From Candidatus Pantoea deserta (lineage in GTDB: Bacteria; Pseudomonadota; Gammaproteobacteria; Enterobacterales; Enterobacteriaceae): DNA of 64,000 nt. The notes beneath the pieces were generated by a model. That model was not told the origin of the DNA. It did no database searches and worked only from the letters and a program-made list of their open reading frames with translations. The DNA is taken from the NCBI RefSeq assembly GCF_003813865.1, contig NZ_RMVG01000024.1, positions 1 to 64,000 on the forward strand, given 5' to 3'. Below, piece by piece: positions 60,128 through 64,000 of this stretch. How positions within the stretch are numbered: position 1 is the stretch's first letter; each line of letters opens with the position of its first letter. Made by a program: the position numbers and the translations under genes.

Positions 60128-61459
60128 ATGACTGTGGAGCATCCTGAAATGAATAACGACCTCGAAAAAAAGGTTATGCGCAAGGTTACCCTGCGCATCA
60201 TTCCTTTTATTATGCTGCTGTATTTCATTGCATTTCTCGATCGGGTGAACATTGGTTTTGCCGCCCTGACCATGAATCAGGATCTTGGATTTTCGCCCAC
60301 CGTATTTGGGCTGGGCGCCGGCATTTTCTTCCTCGGCTATTTTCTTTTTGAAGTCCCGTCCAACTTAATCCTGCATAAAGTCGGCGCCCGTATCTGGATC
60401 GCTCGCGTGATGATCACATGGGGCTTAGTGTCTGGCTGTATGGCTTTTGTACAGGGCACAACCAGCTTCTACATTCTGCGCTTCCTGCTCGGCGTGGCTG
60501 AGGCCGGTTTCTTCCCGGGCATCATCCTCTATCTCAGCTACTGGTTCCCGGCAGCAAAACGCGCGCAGGTCACCGCTATCTTCATGGCTGCCGCTCCGCT
60601 CTCAACTGCATTAGGATCGCCTGTCTCAGCCGCCCTGCTGGAGATGCATGGTTTCCTCGGCTACGCCGGCTGGCAGTGGATGTTTGTACTGGAGGCTGCC
60701 CCGGCGCTGATGCTCGGCGTTGTGGTGTTGTTCTTCCTCACCGACCGTCCGGCCAAAGCCAAATGGCTGACTGAAGAAGAGCGCAGCTGGCTGGAGAACA
60801 CCATGCAGGCCGAGGAGCTGGCACGTGCGTCAAAACAGAGCCACAGCAGCGCATGGCGAGGGCTGGCGGATAAGCGCGTGCTGGCACTGGCACTGGTCTA
60901 TTTCGGTACGTCCGCCGGATTGTATACGCTTGGCATATGGTCGCCGCAGATCATCCGCAGTTTCGGTGCATCATCGCTTGAAATTGGTTTTCTCAACGCC
61001 TTTCCGGCTGTTATCGGCGTTATCGCCATGATCCTGTGGGCACGTCATTCCGACCGCACCAAAGAGCGCAGCTGGCATGTGATTGGCGCCTGCCTGCTGG
61101 CGGCAGCCGGGCTGATTTACGCCGGTAACGTCAGCACGCTGTTCGCCGTGATCATCGCCTTAACGCTGGTCACCGTAGGGATCAGCGCATCGAAACCGCC
61201 ACTGTGGAGCATGCCAACGATGTTTCTCAGCGGACCGGCCGCAGCAGCGGGGATCGCTACTATCAACTCCATCGGCAATCTGGGCGGTTTTGTCGGCCCG
61301 ATGATGACTGGCGTGATCCGTCAGCAAACCGGCAGCTACAGCTGGGGTCTCTATTTTGTCGCCGGACTGCTGGCGCTCTCAGCTCTGATTGTTCTGATCC
61401 TTTCTGCCAGAGCGAATAAACCGCAGGCAGCCGAAATTCCTCATCCTCATACTCATTAA
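60128..61459 (+). CDS. ttuB: Tartrate transporter (ACS-family MFS, TtuB-like)
   Basis: This 443-residue MFS protein has the ACS hallmark LLYFIAFLDRVNIGFAALTMNQDLG at helix 1, FEVPSNLILHKVGARIWIARVMI after helix 2 and FLLGVAEAGFFPGIILYLSYWFP. It is typical of TtuB tartrate permeases. A second ATG seven codons later is an alternative start. It lies 14 bp before the tartrate dehydrogenase gene. It imports tartrate or a close dicarboxylate with protons. Confidence 0.9.
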   Translation: MTVEHPEMNNDLEKKVMRKVTLRIIPFIMLLYFIAFLDRVNIGFAALTMNQDLGFSPTVFGLGAGIFFLGYFLFEVPSNLILHKVGARIWIARVMITWGLVSGCMAFVQGTTSFYILRFLLGVAEAGFFPGIILYLSYWFPAAKRAQVTAIFMAAAPLSTALGSPVSAALLEMHGFLGYAGWQWMFVLEAAPALMLGVVVLFFLTDRPAKAKWLTEEERSWLENTMQAEELARASKQSHSSAWRGLADKRVLALALVYFGTSAGLYTLGIWSPQIIRSFGASSLEIGFLNAFPAVIGVIAMILWARHSDRTKERSWHVIGACLLAAAGLIYAGNVSTLFAVIIALTLVTVGISASKPPLWSMPTMFLSGPAAAAGIATINSIGNLGGFVGPMMTGVIRQQTGSYSWGLYFVAGLLALSALIVLILSARANKPQAAEIPHPHTH

Positions 61460-61473
61460 CTGGAGAAGTAACT

Positions 61474-62562
61474 ATGCGTAACTACAAAATTGCCGCCATA
61501 CCCGCCGACGGTATCGGCCCGGAAGTGATTTCAGCAGGTGTTGAGGTGCTGCATGCGCTGACACGTCGCGACCCGCAGCTCAGGTTTGATATTGAGACCT
61601 TTGACTGGGGTTCGGATTACTACAAAAAACATGGCGTGATGATGCCGGAAGAGGGGCTGAACACCCTGAAAAAATTCGACGCTATTTACTTCGGCGCGGT
61701 AGGTGCACCCGATGTGCCTGACCATATCACCCTGTGGGGCCTGCGTCTGCCAATTTGCCAGGGCTTTGACCAGTACGCCAATGTACGTCCCACCAAAATC
61801 CTGCCGGGCGTGACTTCACCATTACGCAACCGGGGTCCGGGCGATCTTGACTGGGTCATCGTGCGTGAAAACTCTGAAGGCGAATACTCCGGCAACGGCG
61901 GTCGCGCGCACCGGGGCTTGCCGGAAGAGGTAGGTACCGAAGTGGCTATCTTCACCCGCGTGGGTGTAACGCGCATTATGCGCTATGCCTTTAGACTGGC
62001 GCAGTCACGTCCGCGCAAGCTGCTTACCGTAGTGACCAAATCCAATGCCCAGCGTCACGGTATGGTGATGTGGGATGAAATTGCCGCTGAGGTAGCGCTG
62101 GAGTTCCCGGATGTGCAGTGGGACAAGATGCTGGTCGATGCCATGACGCACCGTATGACGCTGCATCCGCAGACGCTGGATACCATCGTCGCCACCAACC
62201 TGCATGCCGATATTCTGTCTGATCTGGCCGGTGCGCTGGCAGGCAGTCTGGGCGTGGCGCCTACCGCAAATATCGATCCGGAACGCCGCTTCCCTTCCAT
62301 GTTCGAACCGATCCATGGTTCAGCCTTCGATATCACCGGCAAAGGCATTGCTAATCCGGTTGCGACCTTCTGGACCGCCGTGCAGATGCTTGAACATCTG
62401 GGCGAACGCGACGCCGCGGCGCTGATCATGGAAGGCATCGAATACGTGTGTAAAAAAGGCATTCTGACGCCAGATATCGGCGGCACCGCCAGTACCGCTG
62501 ACGTCACCCGCGCCGTGGTGCAATTTATCGAAGCCAAAGCCGACATTGCCGAGACCGCATAA
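61474..62562 (+). CDS. ttuC: Tartrate dehydrogenase/decarboxylase (TtuC/DmlA-like)
   Basis: This 362-residue NAD-dependent decarboxylating dehydrogenase of the isocitrate/isopropylmalate family opens with AAIPADGIGPEVI and carries DHITLWGLRLPICQGFDQYANVRP, ENSEGEYSGNGG, TKSNAQRHGMVMWDE and DILSDLAGALAGSLGVAPTANI. The WGLRL...QGFDQYANVRP loop separates tartrate/D-malate enzymes from isopropylmalate dehydrogenase. It oxidises L- or meso-tartrate towards glycerate or oxaloglycolate, and may also use D-malate. Confidence 0.92.
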   Translation: MRNYKIAAIPADGIGPEVISAGVEVLHALTRRDPQLRFDIETFDWGSDYYKKHGVMMPEEGLNTLKKFDAIYFGAVGAPDVPDHITLWGLRLPICQGFDQYANVRPTKILPGVTSPLRNRGPGDLDWVIVRENSEGEYSGNGGRAHRGLPEEVGTEVAIFTRVGVTRIMRYAFRLAQSRPRKLLTVVTKSNAQRHGMVMWDEIAAEVALEFPDVQWDKMLVDAMTHRMTLHPQTLDTIVATNLHADILSDLAGALAGSLGVAPTANIDPERRFPSMFEPIHGSAFDITGKGIANPVATFWTAVQMLEHLGERDAAALIMEGIEYVCKKGILTPDIGGTASTADVTRAVVQFIEAKADIAETA

Positions 62563-62564
62563 CC

Positions 62565-63824
62565 ATGAAAAATGAACAGGCCGCAGCGATCATGCAGGAT
62601 ATCTTTCAGCAGGCTGTCGACAGCGCCCGCGCCGGACCGGTGATCCCTCCGAATCTGCCGGAAAAGCCACGCGGCCGTTGCGTGGTGATCGGTGCCGGTA
62701 AAGCCTCAGCAGCGATGGCGGCAGCGGTAGATGCGGCCTGGCCGGATGTGGATCTGTCAGGCGTGGTCGTGACGCGTTATGGTCACGCGGTGCCCGCGGG
62801 TCGCATCCGCATTATCGAGGCGGCGCATCCCGTGTCGGATGCCATGAGCGAAACGGCCGCAATGCTGATTGTAGAGACGCTGCGTGGGTTAACACCCGAT
62901 GATCTGGTGCTGGCGCTGATCTCCGGTGGAGGGTCTGCGCTGATGGCGCTGCCCGCGCCGGGATTAACGCTGGCAGATAAGCAGAAAATCACCCGGTCTC
63001 TGCTACATAGTGGCGCCAGCATCAAAGAGATGAATCTGGTACGTCGTCATCTCTCCGCGGTGAAAGGCGGCAAGCTGGCGGTGCTGGCGCAACCGGCACG
63101 TATCCTGTCACTGATTATCAGTGATGTGCCGGGGGATAATCCGGCAGACGTAGCGTCTGGCCCCACCGTGGCCGATAGCAGTATGCCGCATGATGCGCTC
63201 CGGGTTCTGCAGCGCTACGCCATCGCGATCCCCGACCCTGTTCGCGACCTGCTAAACCAGCCGGCCAGCCCGTTGAAAAACGCAGCGAACAGTGAAGTCA
63301 GGCTGATCGCTACCCCTGCGCTGGCGTTGCAGGCGGCGGCGGTAGCTGCGCGCAAGCATGGACTTACGCCACTGATTCTGGGTGATGCGATAGAGGGTGA
63401 AAGCCGTGAAGTGGCCGTGGTCATGGCCGGTATCGCCAGGTCGGTGAAGCAGTATGGTCATCCGGTTTCCGGTCCTGCTGTGCTGTTGTCGGGCGGTGAA
63501 ACTACCGTGACGGTCAACAAAGGTCAGCCAGGAAAAGGCGGGCGCAACACCGAGTTTTTGCTCAGCCTTGCCTGCGCATTGCAGGGTGAAAACGGTATCT
63601 GGGCAGTAGCCGGCGACAGTGATGGTATTGACGGCACGGAGGATGCCGCGGGCGCGATGATCTTCCCCGACACGCTAACGCGCGGCAAAATCAGCGGCCT
63701 GAATGCGGTTGATTACCTGGACAGACATGACAGTTACAGCTACTTTCACGCCCTTGATGATTTGCTGGTAACCGGTCCGACATTAACCAACGTTAATGAT
63801 ATTCGGGCAATATTGATTGCCTGA
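62565..63824 (+). CDS. ttuD: Glycerate 2-kinase (MOFRL family; TtuD-like, often called hydroxypyruvate reductase)
   Basis: This 419-residue protein has the GckA/TtuD family segments VIGAGKASAAMAAAVD, LALISGGGSALMALPAPGLTL, ISDVPGDNPADVASGPTVAD and the C-terminal MOFRL signature GGRNTEFLLSLACAL with VAGDSDGIDGTEDAAGA. It is annotated in older literature as hydroxypyruvate reductase, but the family is glycerate 2-kinase. It starts 2 bp after ttuC and would phosphorylate the glycerate made from tartrate. Confidence 0.92.
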   Translation: MKNEQAAAIMQDIFQQAVDSARAGPVIPPNLPEKPRGRCVVIGAGKASAAMAAAVDAAWPDVDLSGVVVTRYGHAVPAGRIRIIEAAHPVSDAMSETAAMLIVETLRGLTPDDLVLALISGGGSALMALPAPGLTLADKQKITRSLLHSGASIKEMNLVRRHLSAVKGGKLAVLAQPARILSLIISDVPGDNPADVASGPTVADSSMPHDALRVLQRYAIAIPDPVRDLLNQPASPLKNAANSEVRLIATPALALQAAAVAARKHGLTPLILGDAIEGESREVAVVMAGIARSVKQYGHPVSGPAVLLSGGETTVTVNKGQPGKGGRNTEFLLSLACALQGENGIWAVAGDSDGIDGTEDAAGAMIFPDTLTRGKISGLNAVDYLDRHDSYSYFHALDDLLVTGPTLTNVNDIRAILIA

Positions 63825-63829
63825 GCCTG

Positions 63830-63863
63830 TTGCTCTCCTGCGGCCAGGGAGAGCAATATTTTT
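63830..63863 (+). terminator. Rho-independent terminator of the ttu operon
   Basis: TTGCTCTCC and GGAGAGCAA form a perfect 9-bp stem with a 9-base loop and are followed by TATTTTT, starting 6 bp after the ttuD stop. This is the clearest terminator in the window. Confidence 0.85.
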
Positions 63864-64000
63864 GCTTAGCGTGGTTCAGCCTGAAGCCGTTTGTCACCGT
63901 TACACCGGCGTATCCTGATGCTTTAACTCCAGCCTGTTGCGACCAGTCTGCGTGATGAGAAACTTCTTCGCTCTGATAAAGCCAGTCGAGCCCCTGGGCC

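Noticed and set aside
63900..64000. Minus-strand frame open to the window edge, ending in GRNRLELKHQDTPV
   Set aside because: The GRNR word recalls the end of GGDEF domains, but the spacing from the preceding RAK is wrong and only 32 codons are visible, so no call can be supported.
1..64000. CRISPR arrays, tRNA/rRNA genes, integrases, insertion sequences, phage or conjugation genes
   Set aside because: None seen. The repeats present are dispersed hairpins without regular spacing, and no transposase-like frame was found.

Overview
The window looks like an accessory, catabolism-rich stretch of a gammaproteobacterium of the order Enterobacterales. This is inferred from close resemblance to enteric families (IdnO/IdnD, ArgT/HisJ-type binding proteins, a YncE/CirA-like iron locus, Fur and CRP-type sites) and from enteric-style short dispersed repeats. 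A Pantoea/Erwinia-like or Enterobacter/Klebsiella-like host is plausible, but nothing here settles the genus. No housekeeping, rRNA, tRNA, replication or transposase genes were seen, so it may be a chromosomal accessory region or part of a megaplasmid.

Layout. 0-3 kb: the 3' part of a chromate transporter gene broken by an in-frame amber codon, a TetR regulator with a clear operator dyad, and a GNAT acetyltransferase. 3.4-8.8 kb: an inositol-like polyol operon on the minus strand (MFS porter, Gfo/Idh dehydrogenase, orphan PTS EIIA, TIM-barrel isomerase) with a divergent AraC regulator and a CRP-like site. 9-14 kb: a DauR-type regulator divergent from an ornithine-cyclodeaminase-family enzyme, aminotransferase, basic-amino-acid binding protein and an M14-type deacylase. 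14-24 kb: a darcynin-family protein, diguanylate cyclase, chemoreceptor, fluoroacetate-dehalogenase-like hydrolase, tautomerase, and a LysR/oxidoreductase/metallo-beta-lactamase-fold set. 24-29.6 kb: a D-tartrate operon (D-tartrate dehydratase, FAH-family enzyme, ACS-type MFS transporter, degenerate HMG-CoA-lyase-like protein) with divergent LysR.

29.8-36 kb: an RpiR-controlled operon with class III aminotransferase, carboxymuconolactone-decarboxylase-like protein, a complete amino-acid ABC importer and a C45 acyltransferase/peptidase. It would suit import and hydrolysis of an N-acyl or beta-alanyl amine. 36.8-43.7 kb: a Fur-associated two-component system, YncE-like beta-propeller, TonB-dependent receptor and exported esterase, arranged like the Pseudomonas PfeRS/PfeA/PfeE enterobactin-sensing locus. 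44.4-44.8 kb: a decayed formaldehyde dehydrogenase gene.

45.5-58.8 kb: a ketogluconate/idonate module (2-hydroxyacid dehydrogenase, IdnO-like, IdnD-like), then a long operon of RraA-type aldolase, MHS transporter, ATP-dependent HyuA/HyuB hydrolase pair, SDR, aminotransferase, TetR and a catabolic-type glutamate dehydrogenase. 59-63.8 kb: a ttuA-BCD tartrate cluster (LysR, transporter, tartrate dehydrogenase, glycerate 2-kinase) closed by a strong terminator.

Two families of short intergenic repeats run through the window. The larger has about ten copies of one or two GTCCGCT/AGCGGAC hairpins. A perfect 28-bp palindrome lies at 14910-14937. All functions were read from sequence and family knowledge; no database search was run.
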